From positions 57,775,802 to 57,839,801 of the forward strand of contig NC_012871.2 of the NCBI RefSeq assembly GCF_000003195.3: a DNA stretch of 64,000 nt. Direction: 5' to 3'. Shown piece after piece: positions 55,532 to 64,000 of the stretch. Origin of the DNA: Sorghum bicolor. Lineage: Eukaryota; Streptophyta; Magnoliopsida; Poales; Poaceae. The position numbers and the translations under genes are program-made. The notes under the pieces were generated by a model. That model had not been told where the DNA came from and searched no databases. It saw nothing but the letters and a program-made list of their open reading frames with translations. Position 1 is the stretch's first letter, and each line of letters starts with the position of its first letter.

Positions 55532-58420
55532 TGTCACACCTAAATTTAAGGACAAATTTGAGTACAAAATACCCGTGTGTGTCCCAGGAATAGTCACGCA
55601 CACAAGTCGACAAATTACAGAAGTATCATCACAAGTGTCTTACAATGCGATTATTACAACAACGAATATCAAAGTGTGGCAACAAGCGGAAATAAAACAC
55701 ATATCTAACTCTAGCTTGGTAGCTCCAGCATAAGGACGACCGACTGGTGGAACGCCAACATAGTAGTCCTTCAAAAAATCCTCATAGCAGCAGTTGTCAT
55801 CAGTTACCCATCCGGGATTTTTATTCAAAAAGAAATATAAAAACAAGTGTAAGTACATCTCGTACTCCGCAAGCATAACACAAGATTTCATGAGGCTCAG
55901 AAAGGTTAGACACTGATTACTGCAGTTAGCATTTTAGTTGGTCAATGTTTTGACACTAATTATTCATAAAATATGCTTAAGCTTCCGATTAACCCTCATA
56001 ATTTTGTAATAATAACACCGTTAACCATCATAGTTAACACCATTATCATCACAGCTTAACCACATTAATAATCACGATTAATGCGTCATAATTTCATAAG
56101 TCATCCACCGTAACCATTCACACCCAACTATTTCGTAAGGGTCCAAGGTCACTCATGTTTGAGAGCACGGCTAGTATACCAGTTTGATCAAACTTTGTGC
56201 AGAGGTGTGCACTTTTCTCGCAAGTCGTGTTACCCATATGCCCGGGGTTTGCAAGGCCCACTAACACTACCAAGGTGAGGAGGCAAGGAACACTATGAAG
56301 CTTTTCATTGGTCTCGTGGCCGCGAGGTTTTCTCGACAGGCAGATATAGAGAACCCCTTTCCTATGGCACATTTCCATCATGGCTAAACCTAAAGTGGCA
56401 AGCTCCTTTTGCGTCCTTTCGGGTAACCTCTAACCAGCTAGATGAGATCCTACTACTGAGCTAAAATTAGAGCTATATAACTCTCACGGTTGCACTGTAT
56501 GTCCCGGATAGTCGCTTACAGAGAAGTCCTACGGAGGGTCTAGGACAACCTGACTGAAGTCATTTGCACCATAGCCCTTTACCCATCATGTACCATCATA
56601 CCAGTTTCAACAATAATTGATAAAGTCAAGATGATAGTGAAGTCTTAATTTGTTAGAGCACTAGCAAATCTACTCACATGCAATCCACCCATAGGTGTCA
56701 TTAATATAAAGTCAGGTAGCTAGGATGTTCTTAGGGCTATCAAAATTAGACACATGCAGATACGTAATTAATTAAATGAGTAGGTTAACAAGAAGAACTG
56801 CGCTCGTTGAAGGGAGGTTGCTGCTGGTCTTGCTGTTCCTCGAAGTAAACCAGGTTACCCACGAACATGTCACTGTTTGCGCTCGATCGGTACCACACAA
56901 CAACACACATCCAGGTTCAAACATACAAGCAAACAATCCTTTAATTAGAACAGTGCACCAACACAACAAAAACAAAATGAAAAGTTAAAAAACAGAACCT
57001 ACGTCTCTCTACAATCATATGGATACGAAGATCACGAAAATCAAAGTTAAAACGGCCAAGTTACGAATTTAATACGATTTTCTATAGCACTTTAATTAAT
57101 TAAATCTAAGTATAAAAAATAAAAAGTTTCAAACTGCGGTAACAGTGAGCCTATCACGTGGAGAATTTAAATACGAGTCTAACGCAATTTAAACAGGTCA
57201 AATCAGAGTTAAAACGAATATTTTATGGCCAAAACAATCTCAGTGGCAGTTTTGTAAATATTGAAAACGTATTTTGAATCAACCGATCTGGAATTACGTT
57301 TTCAAAACAGCAAAGCGTAAACACGGATTCCGCTTTGGACTATGGGTTCTAATTCTTAGTTTTTCAGGGTCTCTTTGACAAATTGAACCCTGAAAGGGTA
57401 TGGAGCGCTCTGGGCCGTCGGATTAGAGATCCACGGCATAGATTGAATCTGGGGGAGCGAGAGGGGAGGGGCTCGCCGGCCGGCAGGCTAACATGGCGGC
57501 GCTCCATGGCCGGCGACCTGGAGCTCGCCGGAGCTACTCGCGCAGACGCTACGTTGCATGGTTTTCGATTCCGAGGGCACTAGGAGAGAGAGGAGACCGT
57601 CGCGAGTCCACTCCTAGCCTCGGCGTGGCTGGGAATCTCCACTACATGGCGGCCGACAGTGGCGCCATTGCAGGCCCCGACGGAGCTCACGGGGACGGCC
57701 CTAGAGAGCGCCAAACCGCACGAGAGAAAGCCGAAAAGGGATAGGGAGATGAGGCGCGCTCACCACGGAGAGAAACGGAGGCAGAGACGGCTCGGTCCGT
57801 CGGATTGAGCGCGGAGGTCGCCGGCGGCGTTCTTGCGGTGGTTACTGCGCGCAGCGAGCGGGAGCAAAGGCGAGTGCAGAGCGAAATGAGGCGTGGGCGA
57901 TGGCTCGGGTGCGGGCACAGTTCAAAAGAGACAAGGAGCGGGGGAGAGATCGTGGGAGCAGAGCGCGGCTCAAGTGGTTGATGCGTGCATGCGAAGGGGA
58001 GGGTCGGTTGGGGAGGGGATGAAGCTGATAGGGCGGGCCCAGCCTATCAGCGGGAGAGAGAGGGGGGTTGGCCGGCTGGGCCTCAGCCCAAGAAGAGAGA
58101 AGGGGGGCGCGGGGGTATGGGCCTTACGGGCCGAAAGAAAGAGAGAGGGAGGAGAAAGAAGGGTTTTGCCTTTTTTTTTTCAAACCAAAACTTCAAATAC
58201 ATTTTCTAATTGAAGTTTTGAACAAATTTGACATTTTGTTTTTAAAACAATTATCACAATAAAAATGCACCAACATGCAAGCATAAAAAATGTTTCCTAA
58301 ACTTAGATTAAATTTTAATTTCTCAAAATTTATTATTTTCCTATATGCAATGCTTCACCAAAATTATTTAATTAATTCAAATTTATCTATTTAAAAGAAG
58401 ACAAATTTTTGGGTGTTATA
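55532..58420 (-). mobile_element. Solo LTR, probably Ty3/Gypsy, 2.9 kb, TSD GTTTA
   Basis: Starts TGTCACACCTAAATTT and ends AAATTTTTGGGTGTTATA (an eroded TGTAACACCC in the minus direction), with GTTTA at 55527-55531 and 58421-58425. No internal coding region. The GC-rich part (57400-58180) gives spurious ORFs. Class is inferred from the TGTAACACCC...GGTGTGACA-like ends seen in grass Ty3 LTRs. Confidence 0.8.
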
Positions 58421-58491
58421 GTTTATTAAATCACACAAGTGAGTTAAAATGATCTAAAATTTGGTGTTTATCCTAATAAACTAATTAATAA

Positions 58492-58661
58492 GGGTATGTT
58501 GGTTCACCTTTGCTAAATTTTAGCCAGCTAAACTTTTTCACTTTAGTAGCTAAATTTCCAGACTAAAAATGAGATAAAATAGTTTAGTCTCATTACTCAA
58601 CCAAGAGTAGGTAAAATAGTTTTAGCTAGTTAAAATTTAGCAAGGGAAAATATACCCTAAA
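58492..58661. mobile_element. Diverged MITE related to 44622
   Basis: AGGGTATGTTGGTTCACC...AGGGAAAATATACCCT, with the shared TTTGCTAAATTTTAGC and AAAATTTAGCAAGG blocks. Confidence 0.7.
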
Positions 58662-58938
58662 TTTTAAACCATAAGATCTTGAACGTGTGGAACAACAGCA
58701 GCTACCTGCAACAGCCGACACTAGCTTTGATTTTCCGATCAGGATTCAAGAGCCGTAACAAACTCGTTGCTGAATCGGATGCCAGCCGTAGGCGAATCCG
58801 AGGTGACGAAGATTAGCCAAGGGGAGAAAAGAAACCAGCACACAGGACGATGCGGGACAACGAGAACAGCACACGCGTTTCTTTTATTTTTCTCCGTCGC
58901 ACGTACTCGTCCGGCTCACGATCGAGCTTCGGCTTTCG

Positions 58939-60105
58939 ATGGAGGAGGCGGCCACATCGCCCACGGCGGTGGTACGGGGCTGCTGGTCGTCGCTCCCGGC
59001 CGACCTTCTCCGCGACATCCTGGCGCGGCTGCCGTGGTCGAGCCACAGCCACCCGAGCTTCGCGGCGACGTGCGCGCACTGGCGCTCCGCCGTGGCCCCC
59101 TTCTACCCGGCGTGGATCACCCCGGTCCTCCTCAGCGCCGCCGACGTCGGCTCAACAAACCTCCGCTTCTACAGCCCATACTACCACAAGAACTTCCAAC
59201 TCGACGAGACGCTGGAGTCGCCCAACGCCAGGATCTGCTGCGCCAATGGCCGACACCTGATACTCTACCAGAGCGTGGCGGATAAAAACGTCGTCGTCGA
59301 CGCGAACCTGGTGACCGGCGACATCTACGACTTTTACTTGCCAGAGAGCACCAGGTTCCACTTCGTTGCCGTCTACGACGGCGGCGCCGGCAAGCAGCAG
59401 GTCATGTTCGGCGTCCACGCCCACGTCCTCCTCCAGGCCGCTCGCTCCCTACGGCCCCCCAACGGCCAAGGGTGGTCCGCGTGGGAATTCTCCGAGCTCG
59501 ACCCAGAGGGGCCAGAACTCGCAGTATCGCCGAGGACGAACCCCGTCCTCCACCATGGCTTGCTATATCTGCTGGGCGTCGATGGGAAGCTGGCGGTGCA
59601 CGACGACAGCCGGCACAGCGAAGGGTTCCAGCTACTCGACATGCCTGCAGGCTTTGGTTTTCAGTGTGATGATGATGAATCGCATCTGTTCGAGTCCGAT
59701 GAAGGTGAGCTCATGGCCGTGCTCATTGGGCGCCGCCGTGGGTCGCCGGTGCAGGTCGTCAGGCTCAACGAGCGTAGCATGGAGTGGGAGAAGGTGGAGA
59801 GCCTCAAAGGACGGGCATTGTTTACCGGCACACTCACCACGGTGATGGTGAAGACCGGCGTTAAGTGGATGCAGGACAAGATCTTTGTTCCGAGGCTACA
59901 CGAATGGCCTGAGACGATCCACGCTGACCTCGTTGACAGGGAAGGTGAACTAGCCTTTGTTCCTAAATCTACGGCGGCGGCACAGGGTCGTCGTGCCGCA
60001 TGTGGCAAGGGCATATGGACCTGTGCATTGCCTCCACAAGAATCGTCAGTGTTTTGGGAGACTATAAATGTTGATTATAGCATTTGGGTTGATCTTAGAA
60101 ATTGA
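58939..60105 (+). CDS. F-box protein with DUF295 (KIB1-4 beta-propeller)
   Basis: A single-exon, 388-residue ORF with an intact frame. The N-terminal F-box spans about residues 16-57 (WSSLPADLLRDILARLPW, FAATCAHWRSAV), the Skp1-binding module of SCF ubiquitin ligases. The rest matches the DUF295 propeller (CCANGRHLILYQ, LVTGDIYDFYLP, VLHHGLLYLLGVDGKLAVHD, VVRLNERSMEWEKVESLKG). The C-terminal part has IHADLVDREGELAFVPK and the family ending CGKGIWTCALPP. Members of this large grass family are predicted to recruit substrates for ubiquitination, but most have no known target. The last codons and 3' flank are copied at 61224. Confidence 0.9.
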   Translation: MEEAATSPTAVVRGCWSSLPADLLRDILARLPWSSHSHPSFAATCAHWRSAVAPFYPAWITPVLLSAADVGSTNLRFYSPYYHKNFQLDETLESPNARICCANGRHLILYQSVADKNVVVDANLVTGDIYDFYLPESTRFHFVAVYDGGAGKQQVMFGVHAHVLLQAARSLRPPNGQGWSAWEFSELDPEGPELAVSPRTNPVLHHGLLYLLGVDGKLAVHDDSRHSEGFQLLDMPAGFGFQCDDDESHLFESDEGELMAVLIGRRRGSPVQVVRLNERSMEWEKVESLKGRALFTGTLTTVMVKTGVKWMQDKIFVPRLHEWPETIHADLVDREGELAFVPKSTAAAQGRRAACGKGIWTCALPPQESSVFWETINVDYSIWVDLRN

Positions 60106-60411
60106 AATAGTACTATATCGATCATATGATTAATCATGCTAGTGTTTTTCTATGTAGTCAAAACATTGGTTTGATCAGGACATTAATTAAAGAGACTAGC
60201 TAGAATAGGGTTTGAAATTTTCTATATATTAGGATGAAATTCGTTTGCGTTTTAAATTTTTGGTCAAAAGTTCACAAAGCTTGAAAACTTTGATCGAAAA
60301 TTTTGTCGTGTTTTTTTGAGAGGATCCTAGCTTGAGGCCTCAAGCTCCCTTTTACACTGGTCTCCATTAGAAGCCCCGTTCGCTTGAGCTTCGTGAGTAC
60401 AACAGTCTACT
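60060..60411 (+). repeat. F-box gene 3' end, original copy of a duplication
   Basis: The final 15 codons, stop and about 300 bp of downstream sequence (GACTATAAATGTTGATTAT to GAGTACAACAGT) recur at 61224-61573 in the same orientation. Confidence 0.9.
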
Positions 60412-60701
60412 GTTTTATAGTGTCGCCACTCACAATACTCATCTTTCCTAGCCGCTATGCATGAGAAATACTTTTACATGATAACTTTAGAAAAGTGGTT
60501 GACTCGGCCATAATTCTATGAACTTTTCTTTTTCTCGCTTTTTCAACGAAGGATGAATAGCTCAATGTCTTTTGGAATTGGATCTCAAACGTGACAAACA
60601 TAAACCTGTATGAAAGCATCTAGATCAGTAATTTAATTTTAGCGATTAATAATGACATAATTGTTGTGACTAATTTAGTTATAGATTTATTTAGGTTTAT
60701 G

Positions 60702-61010
60702 TTTGTTAAATCTATGCTTTGTCTATAACTAAGTTATACATAATCCAATAAGTATGGAATTTTTACTATAGTTCAAGCATATAATAATTAGCTCACCATA
60801 AAAATTTCACCATAATTGGACCATAAAAGCTGCATTTATGAATTATTTCTTTTAATTATAGAAAAACATAAACTTAAAGCTACAACAAAAACTATGTACT
60901 AAAGCGTACCATATTATATATTTATTGTGTAGAGCTACTCATATGGAGTCTAACAAATTTGAATTTTCCACTTTACATTTTGTTTCTTTAATTTACTATG
61001 ACTTTTTAAA
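60702..61010 (+). repeat. Inverted repeat, left arm
   Basis: TAAATCTATGCTTTG through CTCATATGGAGTCTAACAA and TTTAATTTACTATGAC match the reverse complement of 61630-61893 with scattered differences. Confidence 0.85.
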
Positions 61011-61023
61011 AAATTCAATCGAA

Positions 61024-61024
<1 letters not shown>

Positions 61025-61050
<26 letters not shown>
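61025..61050. repeat. (TA)n microsatellite
   Basis: About 13 TA units between the left arm and the duplicated F-box tail. Confidence 0.9.
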
Positions 61051-61055
<5 letters not shown>

Positions 61056-61223
61056 AGGCTAAATTTCAGAATTTTTTTGTCCATCTCCCTCCAACTATCA
61101 GACAATAGAGTTCCGGACTTGTATATATATAACACGTGCTCATACGAGTTAGAATAGCTTTTCTCTAGCGTGATTTCTTTCGTCTATATTTATATATAAC
61201 TCGTGCTCATACAAATTAGAATA

Positions 61224-61573
61224 GACTATAAATGTTGATTATAGCATTTGGGCTGATCTTAGAAATTGAAATAGTACTATATCATATGATTAATCATGCT
61301 AGTGTTTTTCTATGTAGTCAAAACATTGGTTTGATCAGGACATTAATTAAAGAGACTAGCTAGAATAGGGTTTGGAATTTTCTATATATTAGGATGAAAT
61401 TCGTTTGGGTTTTAAAATTTTGGTCAAAAGTTCACAAAGCTTGAAAACTTTGATCGAAAATTTTGTCGTGTATTTTTGAGAGGATCCTAGCTTGAGGCCT
61501 CAAGCTCCCTTTTACACTGCTCTCCATTAGAATTAGCCCTGTTCGCTTGAGCTTTATGAGTACAACAGTATAC
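61224..61573 (+). pseudogene. Duplicated tail of the F-box gene
   Basis: Copy of 60060-60411 including the last codons and stop, with one amino-acid change (Val to Ala) and a 4-bp deletion after the stop (ATCG missing). It lies in the loop between the inverted-repeat arms. No promoter or ATG. Confidence 0.85.
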
Positions 61574-61629
61574 ATCTCTATTGTCCCATAGTTGGAGAGG
61601 GACGGATCAAAAAAAAATGGATGGACAAA

Positions 61630-61893
61630 AAACGTCATAGTAAATTAAAAAAATTGTAAGATATAAAATTCAATCTTGTTAGACTCCATATGAGTATATC
61701 TACACAATGAATATATAATATGGTTGTTGTAGCTTTAAATTTATGTTTTTCTATAATTAAAAAGAACAATTCATAAATGAAGCTTTTATGGTTTAATTAT
61801 GGTGAAATTTTTATGATAGGCTAATTATTGTATGCTTGAAACTATGATAAAAATCTCATACTCATTGGATTATGTAAAGCATAGATTTAAGAG
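61630..61893 (-). repeat. Inverted repeat, right arm
   Basis: Reverse-complement partner of 60702-61010; missing the segment around TCTATAACTAAGTTA of the left arm. Confidence 0.85.
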
Positions 61894-62187
61894 AGAAATG
61901 GCTCACAGGAACTTCTCTCCAAAATCATTGGTAGAAACTGTATAGGCAACCAACTTTGCATCTGTTTCAATAATCGGACCCAAGTCCACCGCCGCTTGTA
62001 TTCCTTGCAGACAGGCTACAAGTTCAGCATCAAACACATTCCCCCCGGCCAGTGACCATCACGTCGCCCGACTCCAATCTTTGAGTAATCCAAATAGATA
62101 AAGATACAAAAAATTATGTTTTCTTGGTTTCTATTCTTTTTCATCTGTCCGTCCTATACTACTACTACTACTACATCCGGTTCTATT

Positions 62188-62467
62188 TGTTGAAAATCAA
62201 AGTCAAGGAATAGTGTATGAACAAAGACTTTGAATGGTGGCCAAATTTAATGAAGGAGAAGGATTTTCAAGAGTTCAGATACTGTAGAATTTCTATATGT
62301 ATTCACCACATCCCTCTATAAATAGGGAGTCACTTTCACCTTTGTAAAAGCAATCAAGAAGAGAGTGAAATACAGAACAAGCTTCTTCCTCCTTCATCTC
62401 CCTCCCTGTGTGTTCTGTGCCTGTATTGTGAGAGTGACTGAGCAACCCAGTGACTCGATTTCTAACA
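62188..62467 (+). repeat. 5' LTR of a copia element (280 bp)
   Basis: TGTTGAAAATCAAAGTC...CGATTTCTAACA gives TGTT...AACA ends. A TATA box, TATAAATAG, is at about 62317-62325, about 150 bp before the LTR end. CGTTATCAGCATGAG follows at once and is the likely primer site. Confidence 0.75.
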
Positions 62468-63786
62468 CGTTATCAGCATGAGTTCTACCGAGCTAAGGGT
62501 AAGAAGGTAGGAAATCGATTCAATTGATGCTCACTGTTTGTACCATCTTGTTCACAAACAAATACACAGAGCACAACACACTAGTACCTCGCCGCCATCC
62601 TGAAGATGAGCGTGCGGACGGACCGAGCCACCGACGTCCTGAAGACGTACGGGAAAGAATGCCGACGTGTGGGCGCCTCCAGCCCCACCTTCGTGCAAAA
62701 CTCCGCCCCCTGCAGGGGCGTGACCCGCGAGCCGTCGGGGCCGGGCCGCGGGAGGCAGGCTCGCTGTGCCGCCAGGCCGCGCCCGCCAGCGGAGCCGCGC
62801 GCCCAGGCTCCGCTGTAACGCCGGGCAGGCCGCAGGCGCCACCGACGCCGCGTCCCGGGCTCTAGCGGCGCCGGGGCCGCGCCCGAGGCCGCGCGCCGTG
62901 CGCTGCGCTGGGGCCGAGGCCGCGAGCCAGGCCGGCCGCCGCCGGGGCCGCGAGCCGGGCGCTGCAGGCCGCGCGCCGTGCGCTGCGCCGGGGCCGAGGC
63001 CGCGAGCCAGGCCGGCCGCCGCCGGGGCCGCGAGCCGGGCGCTGCAGGCCGCGCGCCACCGCGCCACAGGAGCCGTGGGCGCCGCGCCAGGACGGCCGCA
63101 GGCCGCGCGCCACCGCCGCCAGGGCCGCGCCGGGGTGCCGCGTCCAGGCGCCCCTGGACGGCCGCGCCCTGGCCGGCCGCGCCCTCAAAGCCGCGCGCCC
63201 CCGGCCAGCGCGCCAGGCCAGGCCGGCTGCTATAGCCTCCATGCCCATTTCCTCCCCTTCCTTCCTGTCTTCCTGAAGAAGATAACGAAGAGAGAGAAAG
63301 AGGAGAAAGGAAATGGATAGGGTTAGGGTTTACCCTTCCCATTTATATGTCCTTTGGGCAAATCTGGGTCGTCCATCACGATGGACGACCATGGTTGATT
63401 GGGCCGATCTATTTAGCCCATGAAGGATAAATTTGGCCTGTTTAGCCCATTTAGAATGGGTAGCACAGACTATTATTATTTGCGTAAAATAGTGGCCCGA
63501 AGCCCACTATAATACAAAAATATACGGCCCGAAGTCCGTAAATCATGCGCGGCCCGAAGACCGCCATATTCATATATTTATTGTTATTTTGCTGTTATTT
63601 ATTTTCTTCAATTACTTATTACATTTAATCCCATATATTTACTTTATTGCAATACTTTACGTTTAACTGCGAAGTAATTCTGAAGATTACACCTGAGAAA
63701 TTTATATATAGTCCTGAAGACTATATTAAGTCGTAATCCTGAAGATTACGCACCGACACCTACTAATCCTGCGCATTCATTGTGCA
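62468..63786 (+). other. Copia element leader with GC-rich insert
   Basis: Non-coding leader. 62600-63240 is GC-rich, with a near-perfect 84-bp tandem duplication around 62893-63060 (GCGCCGTGCGCTGCGC, GGCCGAGGCCGCGAGCCAG). 63490-63760 has repeated GGCCCGAAG and CCTGAAGATTAC motifs. The large ORFs here on both strands are Arg/Ala/Pro artefacts of composition. Confidence 0.6.
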
Positions 63787-64000
63787 GGCTTGTCAGACAT
63801 CGCAAAGAGAGATTTCGAGATGCTCGCCGTGGATGGCAGCAACTACCTCACTTGGGCGACCGACATCGAGATCAGACTCGATGGCATGGGCCTCGATTAT
63901 ACCATTGTCCAGCCTGAAGCTGGCAAGGATAAGCGCACAAAGCAGGACAAGGAAAAAGCGTTGCATTACCTGCGACACCACCTTCATCCTGACTTGAAGT
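63787..64000 (+). CDS. Copia gag, N-terminal fragment running off the window
   Basis: The plus frame reads GLSDIAKRDFEMLAVDGSNY, then LTWATDIEIRL and KALHYLRHHLHPDLK, a typical copia gag start (the DGSNYLTW motif). Preceded by ATTGTGCAG, which could be a splice acceptor. No ATG precedes the SDIAKRD start; the first in-frame ATG is at FEM. The frame is open to the window edge. Confidence 0.7.

Noticed and set aside
57383..58213. ORFs in the GC-rich part of the 2.9-kb solo LTR
   Set aside because: They lie wholly within an LTR, overlap in several frames and are low-complexity.
62581..63342. Overlapping Arg/Ala/Pro ORFs of up to 253 codons
   Set aside because: GC-rich tandem duplication in a retrotransposon leader opens every frame; no domain and no codon bias.

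Overview
This is nuclear DNA from a grass, most likely an Andropogoneae species close to sorghum or sugarcane. The evidence is the many copies of a short MITE with GGCCTTGTTTAGTT ends and TTA target duplications, CACTA termini with TTTGCCGACTGCC subterminal repeats, a Maximus/SIRE-type copia element with an env-like ORF, and intronless DUF295 genes. The species is inferred from repeat content. Nothing looks bacterial, organellar or viral in the strict sense.

Layout. 1-5.3 kb: non-coding DNA with a possible GC-rich exon at about 1.3 kb, a GC-rich minisatellite (2.64-3.12 kb), one copy of an unclassified TIR element (3.67-4.37 kb) and a TA microsatellite. 5.36-6.37 kb, minus: an intact-looking DUF295 gene. 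7.1-7.65 kb, minus: a Gly/Ser-rich ORF with a GPI-anchor-like tail. 8,127-32,663: one 24.5-kb CACTA (En/Spm) transposon with AAT duplicated on both sides. It lies inside a second copy of the 3.67-kb TIR element and carries two minus-strand genes, a TNP2 transposase and a TnpA/Transposase_24-like gene, both broken by stops. A 13.2-kb copia-type LTR retrotransposon (13,112-26,282, plus strand, ATAGT duplication) sits inside the TNP2 gene, so this is a three-level nest.

32.7-47.7 kb: a MITE graveyard. The same MITE family inserted into itself twice, and one flank-plus-MITE block is present as an inverted duplicate. A 3.25-kb PIF/Harbinger-like element (38,541-41,794) contains two hAT-type elements, each with clear 8-bp target duplications. 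A small C2HC zinc-finger ORF (36.25 kb) is cut by a MITE. 48.06-49.57 kb: a minus-strand solo LTR of the same family as the nested retrotransposon. 50.1-50.9 kb: a TIR element with GC-rich cargo. 51.6-52.9 kb: the 3' end of a LINE. 53.1-58.4 kb: a decayed copia element split by a 2.9-kb solo LTR with GTTTA duplications.

58.94-60.11 kb, plus: an intact F-box/DUF295 gene, followed by a copy of its own 3' end placed between inverted repeats (60.7-61.9 kb). 62,188 to the window end: a copia LTR, its leader and the start of gag, running off the edge.

Only the two DUF295-family genes look like ordinary intact host genes. Everything else is transposon coding capacity, gene fragments or repeats. The most interesting observations are a GC-rich CACCGGACGC motif module present in both LTRs and again upstream of the retrotransposon's env-like ORF, the F-box gene tail duplicated in a hairpin-forming arrangement, and the transposon-interrupted zinc-finger ORF. 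All coordinates come from reading by eye. No alignment or database search was run.
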